A stretch of DNA of 60,521 bases from an uncultured Alphaproteobacteria bacterium (GTDB taxonomy: Bacteria; Pseudomonadota; Alphaproteobacteria; UBA7985): the NCBI GenBank assembly GCA_905479265.1, contig CAJQLX010000011.1:1-60521 (forward strand), in the 5' to 3' direction. Both the position numbers and the translations under genes were made by a program. A model generated the notes under the pieces. It saw only the letters and a list, made by a program, of their open reading frames with translations, ran no database searches and was not told the DNA's origin. This document shows positions 26,997 to 33,768 of this stretch, one piece after another (the stretch's first letter is position 1; every line of letters starts with the position of its first letter).

Positions 26997-27833
26997 ATGA
27001 AGGTGGGATTGGTACAGTTTTGCGTCGGCCCGGACCCAAAGGTCAACGCCAAGCATTTGGAAACATTGGTTTCTGAGGCCATTGGCAAAGGTTGCACGTT
27101 CGTTTTGACACCCGAAGCCAGCAACATTATCCAGCCTGATCGCTCTGCATTAAACCGCGCCGTTGGCAGCGCCGAAGACGATCCTGTTTTCCAGATGGCA
27201 CAAAGGGTCGCAGGGCAAAACAAGGTGTTTATCTGCTTGGGCTCCTTGCTTGTTCAGGGCGGAGCGGCGGGGAAACTCGTCAATCGCCAGATCCTGCTCG
27301 ATCCCTCCGGCGCTATTATCAACAGCTACGACAAAATTCATTTGTTCGATGTCAGCATCGGCGATGGCCAACACTATGGTGAGAGCGAGATATTCTCCCC
27401 CGGCGACGAAGCGATTCTCTCAGCCCTTCCTGATCACCCCGCGACGCTGGGGCATACAATCTGCTACGATCTGCGCTTTCCTCAACTGCACCAAACCCTC
27501 GCGATGGCGGGCGCAAACGTGTTGCTGGTCCCTGCTGCCTTTACGCAGATAACAGGCCGAGCCCATTGGCACACGTTGCTGCGCGCACGGGCGATTGAGA
27601 CGGGGGCTTGGGTGCTGGCTTCGGGAACCTGCGGCGAGCATGCAGGGGAACGGCGCACCTATGGGCATTCTTGCATCATCAATCCGTGGGGTGAAATCGT
27701 CGCTGAAATTGCGTCAGAAACCGAGGAGGGGTTGATCGTTCATGAGCTGGATTTTGATCAAGTAAGCGCGGCGCGACAGGCAATACCAGCTCTGGAAAAC
27801 GCCAGAACGTTCAATTTGCCGTCTTCCCTCTAG
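26997..27833 (+). CDS. Carbon-nitrogen hydrolase (nitrilase superfamily), Nit1/YafV-like
   Basis: Cytoplasmic amidase of the nitrilase superfamily. The 278-residue product has the catalytic triad in its normal places: Glu40 in TPEASN, Lys113 in YDKIHLFD, and Cys156 in ICYDLRFPQ. These features group it with Nit1/Nit2-type enzymes such as deaminated-glutathione amidase or omega-amidase, which is a repair role. The substrate is not fixed by the sequence. In related genomes it follows a glutaredoxin gene, which is absent here. The DUF1178 gene begins 25 bp after its stop, suggesting an operon. Confidence 0.87.
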   Translation: MKVGLVQFCVGPDPKVNAKHLETLVSEAIGKGCTFVLTPEASNIIQPDRSALNRAVGSAEDDPVFQMAQRVAGQNKVFICLGSLLVQGGAAGKLVNRQILLDPSGAIINSYDKIHLFDVSIGDGQHYGESEIFSPGDEAILSALPDHPATLGHTICYDLRFPQLHQTLAMAGANVLLVPAAFTQITGRAHWHTLLRARAIETGAWVLASGTCGEHAGERRTYGHSCIINPWGEIVAEIASETEEGLIVHELDFDQVSAARQAIPALENARTFNLPSSL

Positions 27834-27858
27834 CCGCGAGTAAACTTACATAAAGCCC

Positions 27859-28386
27859 ATGATCAAGTTTTCACTCCAATGTTCGAACGGGCACGGTTTC
27901 GAGGCCTGGTTCCCGGGCAATGACAGCTTTGCTGACCAGAAAGCACGCGGGTTCGTCACCTGCCCGCACTGCAATGATGCCTCCGTTGAGAAAACCATCA
28001 TGGCGCCCAATGTTCAGGGCGGAAAAGGTCGCGGCAGCAAAGACGACCCTGCGCCGAACCTACCCGCGGGCAATGCTTCAACAGCCCCAATGCCAGCGCC
28101 ACCTCAGCCGCCAGTCCAGCCACCAGTCCAGACGGCTAAACCGCCTGAATCATGGGGGCCAGAGCACGTGGCCGCCGCCCGGCAGTTCCTGCATGCCGTT
28201 CGCGCCACGGTGCAGAAGACACACGAAGACGTGGGCGATAAATTCGCCGATGAAGCGCGCGCCATCCACACAGGAAAAAAGCCCGACCGTGGCATCCACG
28301 GCAAGGCTTCTAAGGAGCAGATTGACGCGCTGCTCGATGACGGGATCGAGGTTATGCCTCTGCCCGACCCAAAACTAGACGGCTGA
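27859..28386 (+). CDS. DUF1178 family protein with zinc-ribbon-like N-terminus
   Basis: 175-residue cytoplasmic protein of DUF1178, function unknown. It begins MIKFSLQCSNGHGFEAWF and has CPHCNDASVEKTIMAPNV, so Cys pairs CSNGH and CPHC may bind zinc. A Pro/Ala-rich linker (about residues 72-95) leads to a helical C-terminal half (AAARQFLHAVRATVQKTHEDVG, core FLHAVRATV) ending with DALLDDGIEVMPLPDPK. The family is widespread in alphaproteobacteria. It is downstream of the nitrilase-family gene and its stop directly abuts the convergent gapR-like gene with no spacer. Confidence 0.85.
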   Translation: MIKFSLQCSNGHGFEAWFPGNDSFADQKARGFVTCPHCNDASVEKTIMAPNVQGGKGRGSKDDPAPNLPAGNASTAPMPAPPQPPVQPPVQTAKPPESWGPEHVAAARQFLHAVRATVQKTHEDVGDKFADEARAIHTGKKPDRGIHGKASKEQIDALLDDGIEVMPLPDPKLDG

Positions 28387-28695
28387 TCAGCCCATGCCGA
28401 CGGCGGCTTTGTAGGTTTCGATCAGGGCTTCTTGCTCCTGCCGATCGCCCGGTTCCATCTTCCGCAAGCGAACAATGGCGCGCATGATTTTTGGATCAAA
28501 CCCAGCCCCTTTTGCTTCGCCGTAAACTTCCTTGATGTCTTCCATCAGCCCGGCTTTCTCTTCCTCAAGCCGTTCAACCCGCTCGATGTACTGAATCAGC
28601 GCGGCTGCCGCAGGCGTGCCGGTTGGAATGGCCTCTGGCTTGGCGACCGTGTCGGCCATGATCTCATCAAGTTCGTTATCAAAGTCGTCGGACAT
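28387..28695 (-). CDS. gapR: DUF2312 / GapR-like nucleoid-associated protein
   Basis: 102-residue protein of the DUF2312 family. GapR in Caulobacter binds overtwisted AT-rich DNA ahead of replication forks. The family core is visible: AAALIQYIERVERLEEEKAGL (core IQYIERVERLEEEKA), DIKEVYGEAKGAGFDPKIMR (core KEVYGEAKGAGFD) and AIVRLRKMEPGDRQEQE. Long helices predict the dimeric coiled-coil. The C-terminus ends near LIETYKAAVG as usual. It starts 2 bp after the DUF1244 stop, with the Shine-Dalgarno GGAG inside the end of that gene. It is last in the order N-formylglutamate amidohydrolase-DUF1244-gapR. Confidence 0.88.
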   Translation of the reverse strand: MSDDFDNELDEIMADTVAKPEAIPTGTPAAAALIQYIERVERLEEEKAGLMEDIKEVYGEAKGAGFDPKIMRAIVRLRKMEPGDRQEQEALIETYKAAVGMG

Positions 28696-28697
28696 TC

Positions 28698-29006
28698 CTA
28701 TTTCTCCGCTGCGGCGGCCTGTTCAAAGGCAGCCTTTTGGTTGTCATTTGCTTCAGTCTGATACCTGTCGCGCCATTCGCTGTACGCCATGCCATAGAAG
28801 GCTTCGCGCGCTTCGTCTTTGGTCATGTTGATTCCCCGTTCTGCGGCCGCCTCACCGTACCAGCGAGACAGGCAGTTTCGGCAGAACCCTGCAAGGTTCA
28901 TCATGTCGATATTCTGAACGTCCGTGCGCTCAGCCAGATGATCGCGCAGCACGCGAAAGGCAGCGGCTTCGAGTTCGGTCTGTGTTGCTTTGTCCAGATC
29001 AGTCAT
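28698..29006 (-). CDS. DUF1244 family protein
   Basis: 102-residue helical cytoplasmic protein of DUF1244, no known activity. It contains the family pattern AAFRVLRDHLAERTDVQNIDMMNLAGFCRNCLSRWYGEAA, visible through its core LAGFCRNCLSRWY (two Cys, possible metal site), and MTKDEAREAFYGMAYSEWR. I set the start at the ATG at 29006 because GGAGG lies 10 nt before. The frame extends to 29051 into the upstream gene. It is closely packed between the N-formylglutamate amidohydrolase and gapR, and that trio is conserved in relatives to my knowledge. Confidence 0.88.
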   Translation of the reverse strand: MTDLDKATQTELEAAAFRVLRDHLAERTDVQNIDMMNLAGFCRNCLSRWYGEAAAERGINMTKDEAREAFYGMAYSEWRDRYQTEANDNQKAAFEQAAAAEK

Positions 29007-29008
29007 GG

Positions 29009-29779
29009 TCAGAAAACCTCCTTGATCATTGCTTCGAGCACAGCACACCAATGGCTGATGTCACTCGGGGTGGTTAACAAGTCCTGTCTAATCTCGAAGG
29101 TGATAGCAGGAGCATCGCGATGCAAGCTGTGCAGAGCATAGGAGCCTGTCATCCGCTCGAACAGGCTATAGGGCTCATTATCACCCACCGTGTAGTCCGT
29201 ATTCGCCCGCAACCAGTCTAGCGCCTCGGCCGCGCGGTCGGTCGCATTGTAATGCAGCAGGCCGATTTCCCACGGGCGTGGTTGATCGGGCTGGGACATC
29301 AAGCAATCGGTAAAAGAGTGACAGTGAATAATCACCCGGTCCGGGTGTCCCGGATCTTCCGCCAAAAACCGCTCGATCTCGTCATGGTAAGGGGTGTGGA
29401 TCGACTGAATCCGCGCCGCGTAGGACGCTGGCGACAAATCGACATTTCGGGGCACCTCGACCCCATCCAGAACAGCGCCCGCCATATCCCAATCGGTCGC
29501 CCGTCTGTTCAGGTCAAGCACAGCGCGCGAGTAGACCCCCTCGATCAAAGAACCTTTCAGCCGTTGAACCAATGCCCGGCCCAGCGCTTCCATCCCCCAA
29601 TCACCCACGATGTGCTTGGTCCAGTGCTCAGCCGATAAGCCCAGATCACCCAGGCTTTCCGGTGTGTGAAAGCCTGCATGGTCGTTCAGCAACAAAAACC
29701 GCTTCTGCGGCTCCCGATTAATCCAGCGAAAGGGCGCTGGATCGTTGGGACCGAGAAGCGGTGATGGGTCTGATTGCAT
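29009..29779 (-). CDS. N-formylglutamate amidohydrolase family protein, second copy
   Basis: 256-residue predicted zinc amidohydrolase related to HutG. Signs are FLLLNDHAGFHTPESL near the N-terminus, IEGVYSRAVLDLNRR in the middle, VIIHCHSFTDCL with its His/Cys pair, and TFEIRQDLL near the end, corresponding to the metal and substrate regions of the family. It differs from the copy at 13499-14449 in length (256 vs 316) and sequence, so it belongs to a separate subgroup. The ATG at 29779 has GGAG 10 nt upstream; the frame opens at 29809. It overlaps no neighbour, and the DUF1244 start lies 2 bp beyond its stop. Native substrate unknown. Confidence 0.8.
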   Translation of the reverse strand: MQSDPSPLLGPNDPAPFRWINREPQKRFLLLNDHAGFHTPESLGDLGLSAEHWTKHIVGDWGMEALGRALVQRLKGSLIEGVYSRAVLDLNRRATDWDMAGAVLDGVEVPRNVDLSPASYAARIQSIHTPYHDEIERFLAEDPGHPDRVIIHCHSFTDCLMSQPDQPRPWEIGLLHYNATDRAAEALDWLRANTDYTVGDNEPYSLFERMTGSYALHSLHRDAPAITFEIRQDLLTTPSDISHWCAVLEAMIKEVF

Positions 29780-29814
29780 GGCGCAGCTACTCCTTTGGCC
29801 GCACCTCAATCAGG

Positions 29815-31128
29815 CTATTCGTACGGCGTGAACTCTGTTGGCTGACCTACTACGCCAAACCTCAGTGATTCGCTATACAGTCGCTTTGCCACACGTCGTG
29901 TATCCTCCAGCGTCACCGCACGAAACAGGTCGTTGCGGAACTCGGGGAAATTCGGCGGTAAGTCCTGAATTTGAATGCTCAGCAGGTAATCAACCACGTC
30001 GTTCGAATTCAGGAAGAATGTGGCGTACGAGCCGGTCAGGTACGAGATTGCCTCGTCAACTTCATCCTGCGTCGGCCCGTTTTCGGCAAAATCCTTCCAA
30101 ACAGCTAACGTTGCGTCCAGCGCTTCGTCTGCTGCGTCGTTGGCCGTGGCAAAGTTGAACGATACAGTGCCGTAGTCTTCACCGGCCGAATAGCCGCTTC
30201 GAATGCCGTAAACCAAGCCCAACTCGTTGCGAATTTTATCCGCCAGCCGAGACCCTAAACCGCCACCGCCAAGAATGTGGTTCACGACGCGGGCGGCATA
30301 GTTATCAGGGTCCGTTCTCGGAAATGCCGGCGCCACAGCAAAGACAATGCTTTGCGTTTGATCAAAGTCGATCTCAATCGGCGCTTCAAAGGTGTTGAAG
30401 GTCGGCGGGTCAATCGCCTCGGGCGGCGTGACGGTCGGCAGTTTATCGAGGATCGCACCAACCCGTGTCCGAAGCTCGTCGGGCGTAATATCGCCGACCG
30501 CAGCAATCAGGACGTTGTTCTGCCCTATCACCCGACCCTTGAGCGTCATCAAGTCCTCACGCGTGATGGCAGGGATGGTCTCCATGTCGCCACTGAATTC
30601 GCGGTTGCGAGGCTCATCCGCACCCCACAGCGCCTTGTAAAAAGCGTCGCCGAGTTGCGCGCCGGGTGAACGCTCACGCTGCACAGCGCCAGCCATCGCA
30701 TCCCGACGCATCCGCTCGACACCTTCGGGGTCAAAAGCGGGATCTGTGAGCATGGTTTCCAAGGACTCAAAGGCAAAATCAATGGATGCGGTGGGGGTTT
30801 GAAAGCTCACCGTTGACCACTTCAAGCCCGGACTTCCCGCCATGGAAACAGCTTCATCCTGCAACGTGCCAAGGAAGGTTTCCGCGCTCATGTCCCCTGC
30901 CCCTTCGTTCAGGGAGCCAAAGGTCAGTGAGGCCGTTCCTTCCTTGCCCGGCTCATCCCAAAGGGAGCCACCTTCGAAGCCAAACTTGAGGGTGATCAGC
31001 GGGTTGCTGTGATCCTCAACCAACCACGCATCAACTGTCTCGTTGATCTTTACAACCTGAATATCAATCGCAGCAGCAGGCTGGGATAGGGCCAAACTCA
31101 ACACGGCTAACGGGATATATTTCCACAT
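29815..31128 (-). CDS. M16 family peptidase-like subunit without zinc motif
   Basis: 437-residue exported protein of the M16 (pitrilysin) family. After a signal peptide (YIPLAVLSLALSQPAAA) it keeps the M16 fold landmarks, e.g. LKFGFEGGSLWDEPGKEGTAS, cut as FGFEGGSLWDEPG, and the C-terminal GGGGLGSRLADKIRNELGLVYGIRSGY (core LADKIRNELGLVYG, with the conserved Arg/Tyr pair). The HxxEH site is absent: the matching stretch reads GTASLTFGS. It would thus be the non-catalytic, substrate-binding partner of the adjacent M16 enzyme. The ATG at 31128 has GGAG 10 nt upstream, and 4 bp separate it from the catalytic subunit's stop. Periplasmic heterodimer predicted. Confidence 0.87.
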   Translation of the reverse strand: MWKYIPLAVLSLALSQPAAAIDIQVVKINETVDAWLVEDHSNPLITLKFGFEGGSLWDEPGKEGTASLTFGSLNEGAGDMSAETFLGTLQDEAVSMAGSPGLKWSTVSFQTPTASIDFAFESLETMLTDPAFDPEGVERMRRDAMAGAVQRERSPGAQLGDAFYKALWGADEPRNREFSGDMETIPAITREDLMTLKGRVIGQNNVLIAAVGDITPDELRTRVGAILDKLPTVTPPEAIDPPTFNTFEAPIEIDFDQTQSIVFAVAPAFPRTDPDNYAARVVNHILGGGGLGSRLADKIRNELGLVYGIRSGYSAGEDYGTVSFNFATANDAADEALDATLAVWKDFAENGPTQDEVDEAISYLTGSYATFFLNSNDVVDYLLSIQIQDLPPNFPEFRNDLFRAVTLEDTRRVAKRLYSESLRFGVVGQPTEFTPYE

Positions 31129-31132
31129 AATC

Positions 31133-32491
31133 TTAGTTCTCCAGCGGCAAGAGCGAAAGCGTGCGTGGCGCGCTGGCTTGCTGCAAAAACAAATCAGCAA
31201 TCGCGCGCACATCGTCCAGCGTTACTCCAGCAATCGTTTCTTCCAAAGTCAGATAAATGCCGTAGTCGGACTGGCTCGAAACCACACTCTCGAACGAACT
31301 TGCCGGCCCATCGACGCTGTCGGCAGCATAGACCAACCCGTTCATCAAACGGCGCTTTTGACGAGCAAGGCGCTCTTCGGTCAGGTCATTCGCCAACCAG
31401 TTGCGCAAGAAGCTCTCGGCCTCGTCCAACACCTCCACGGCGTCCAAACCCTCCACGGGTTCAACATTTAACAAGGCCCAGTCCTGCCCCTCGTCCAACA
31501 CCATACTGAATGCCGCGCTCAGCGCGATTTCACGCTCGGTCTGTAAATAGCGGGTAAAGGGCGCATCCAGACCACTGGTCAACATGGATGTCAGCAACCG
31601 TGCGGCGTAGCGGGCTTGGAAAGCCTCGGGACCGGTTTCGGCGATGACTTCAGGTAAACGCCATCCGCGCCGGGCTGAAGCCTTGGTGATCAGCGCGTCT
31701 GACACTTCTTCGAACCCGGGCTCGAAAGGACGGACCGCATCGGGGCGGACACGGTCGGGAACCGCGCCGGGTTCAAAATCGCCAAAGTGCTTTTCCGCCA
31801 ACGCCAAAACCGCCTCTGGCGTCGCGTCACCGGAGACGATCAGAACGGCGTTGTTCGGCTGGTACCACGCCTGATGAAAGTCGAGCAGGTTCTGTGTGCT
31901 CAGCGCGCCAAATTCTTCTTCAAACCCAATGATGGGGTGGTCATAGGCGGGTGCGCCGCGCAACGCTGCGCGCAGTTGGTGCGACGCGCGCGCAGAAGGA
32001 TTGTTCTCCCAGCGCTGCCGAAACTCCTGCAACACCACGCCCTTCTCATTCTCCAGCTGATCGCCTTCTGCGTTCAAGCCGTTCATCAGAACCGCGTTCA
32101 ATTCCAAGAACAGCTCCAGATGCTCAGACCCCATCACGCCATAGTAGCTGGTGACGTTGGCCGACGTCGAAGCGTTGTCTGTCGCGCCAATGCGACCCAA
32201 AGCGCCGTCATACTCACCCGGCGCCAAGCTGCGGCCCTTATGCTCTGGCGAGCCGCGGAACATCATGTGCTCCAAAACGTGCGCGATGCCGTACTGACCG
32301 GGCTGCTCGTCCAAGGCACCAACCTTGTAAACCACGCGGGCATGGACCGCCGGGGCGCGATGATTTTCGATGACAATAACGTCCATGCCATTGTCGAGCG
32401 TAAACCAGCGGGCCTGCTCATACAGCGCGAGCGCCGGCGCAGCGACAAGCGTTGCAAAGGCGCCTGAAAGGGCAAATATCAGTCGTTTCAT
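31133..32491 (-). CDS. M16 family zinc metallopeptidase, catalytic subunit
   Basis: 452-residue periplasmic peptidase. A signal peptide (LIFALSGAFATLVAAPALA) is followed by the inverted zinc motif HVLEH (His71, Glu74, His75) in IAHVLEHMMFRG and the third ligand about Glu149 in LENEKGVVLQEF. The C-terminal half includes the M16C-like LLTSMLTSGLDAPFTRYL. Family members degrade peptides or process exported proteins. Here it pairs with the downstream inactive homologue. The start at 32491 has GGAG 5 nt before; the frame extends to 32551. It lies in the ileS-lspA-bamF-M16-M16 order, which recurs in relatives. Confidence 0.9.
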   Translation of the reverse strand: MKRLIFALSGAFATLVAAPALALYEQARWFTLDNGMDVIVIENHRAPAVHARVVYKVGALDEQPGQYGIAHVLEHMMFRGSPEHKGRSLAPGEYDGALGRIGATDNASTSANVTSYYGVMGSEHLELFLELNAVLMNGLNAEGDQLENEKGVVLQEFRQRWENNPSARASHQLRAALRGAPAYDHPIIGFEEEFGALSTQNLLDFHQAWYQPNNAVLIVSGDATPEAVLALAEKHFGDFEPGAVPDRVRPDAVRPFEPGFEEVSDALITKASARRGWRLPEVIAETGPEAFQARYAARLLTSMLTSGLDAPFTRYLQTEREIALSAAFSMVLDEGQDWALLNVEPVEGLDAVEVLDEAESFLRNWLANDLTEERLARQKRRLMNGLVYAADSVDGPASSFESVVSSQSDYGIYLTLEETIAGVTLDDVRAIADLFLQQASAPRTLSLLPLEN

Positions 32492-32575
32492 GGTCTCTCC
32501 AAAAACGTCAAAATACGTTCGTGCGATCGGAAAGGATCGGCACGGTACCAAAAGCTTGAATAGGGATATGGTGCT

Positions 32576-33256
32576 TTAGCGCTGTAAAACGACCGGCGCA
32601 CCGACAACGGTCACGCCATCTGGAAGAGATGTGACCATTGGCGCGGCGCGTATTGCGGCTGCGGCCGGGGGCAGATTTGATATGGGCGCACCGATGGCCA
32701 AAGCGGACAGCGCCGCAGCATCTTCGGCGCTCAGGACAACAACGCCCTCACCGACGCCCGCACTCTCCATCGGCGCCGTTTGCGGAACAGGGGCCAATGC
32801 GGGGGAAATGGTCAGTGCGGGTGCGCTGGCTGGCTGGTTGAGCACGGGGAACAGCGAACCAGCGGCATTGGTTTGCGGTGAAACGAATTCTTGTGACGCG
32901 GCACCATTGGACCCACTCGCCACGATGCGGCCTATGGGCTGATAGTCTGGCACCTCGCCGGTGACGACCGTCATCGGCACATATTCCGGCTCTGGCTCAG
33001 GTTCCAACGTAAACATCAGCGATTCAATCTCCGCCTGCGACGGCAAACTGGCCCGGACATCCCTTGGGTTTAACGGGGTTGGCAAGCGGGAGAAATCCGT
33101 TGGAACGGCAAGTCCACGGTTTTGCGGGATCGAGTACTCGTCCACCAAGCCTTCGCTCGTCACCCCGCCCAACCCGCGCGTCAAAGCTCCGCAGCCCGTA
33201 ACCACAGGGCTGCTGGCCAAGAGAACCAGAACTGAAACGAAGCGCGATAGCGGCAT
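32576..33256 (-). CDS. DUF3035 lipoprotein, BamF-like outer-membrane assembly subunit
   Basis: 226-residue predicted lipoprotein. The lipobox VVTGC places the lipidated Cys at residue 22 after a hydrophobic signal (VSVLVLLASSP). The DUF3035 core follows: DEYSIPQNRGLAVPTDFSRLP, visible by LAVPTDFSRLPTPLNP. DUF3035 has been assigned to BamF, an accessory of the beta-barrel assembly machine in alphaproteobacteria. The C-terminal two thirds are rich in Pro, Ala and Val and show no recognisable domain. It is 11 bp downstream of lspA, whose product would cleave its signal peptide. Confidence 0.8.
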   Translation of the reverse strand: MPLSRFVSVLVLLASSPVVTGCGALTRGLGGVTSEGLVDEYSIPQNRGLAVPTDFSRLPTPLNPRDVRASLPSQAEIESLMFTLEPEPEPEYVPMTVVTGEVPDYQPIGRIVASGSNGAASQEFVSPQTNAAGSLFPVLNQPASAPALTISPALAPVPQTAPMESAGVGEGVVVLSAEDAAALSALAIGAPISNLPPAAAAIRAAPMVTSLPDGVTVVGAPVVLQR

Positions 33257-33267
33257 TGGTGTGTCTT

Positions 33268-33765
33268 CTACTCCGATGCTTTGATTTCCCGGTCACCCGA
33301 TAAGAACATCATATCGATCAGAATTAGGGCAACGCCAAGGACAATTGCTGAGTCAGCCACGTTAAACGACGGCCAATGGGCGGTTCCGATATGGAAATCG
33401 AGGAAATCCACAACAGTTTGACGCAAGGGATTCAACCGATCCATCGCATTCCCAACCGCGCCACCGGCGATCAAGGCATAGGCGGCGATAACCACCCTTT
33501 TGTGTGTTTTCGACCCAAGAAAGATCAAAACGCCCGCAACGACAAAAGCAAGGATACCGATGAAGTAGCGGCCACCGTCGTTAAAATTGCCCAGCGAGAA
33601 CGCGATGCCAGAATTTCGAACGTGCCAAATGTTAAAGAACGGCGTGATTTCTCGAATATCGAGATTGCCCGCATAGGATTGGTCAATCAAAGCCACAATC
33701 AGGAACTTGGTCGCCTGATCCAAGGCCAGCACCACCAGCGCGAGAAGAATACCCCAGCGTAACAT
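33268..33765 (-). CDS. lspA: Lipoprotein signal peptidase LspA
   Basis: Inner-membrane aspartyl protease that removes signal peptides from prolipoproteins. 165 residues with four helices. The catalytic Asp pair is visible: Asp109 in GGAVGNAMDRL and Asp138 in FNVADSAIVLG. Other LspA marks are VVLALDQATKFLI and WHVRNSGIAFSL. The ATG at 33765 was preferred over the TTG at 33768. GAAAGG at the end of ileS gives a spacing of 7 nt. It lies 3 bp behind ileS, in the widespread ileS-lspA pair. Confidence 0.95.
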   Translation of the reverse strand: MLRWGILLALVVLALDQATKFLIVALIDQSYAGNLDIREITPFFNIWHVRNSGIAFSLGNFNDGGRYFIGILAFVVAGVLIFLGSKTHKRVVIAAYALIAGGAVGNAMDRLNPLRQTVVDFLDFHIGTAHWPSFNVADSAIVLGVALILIDMMFLSGDREIKASE

Positions 33766-33768
33766 CAA

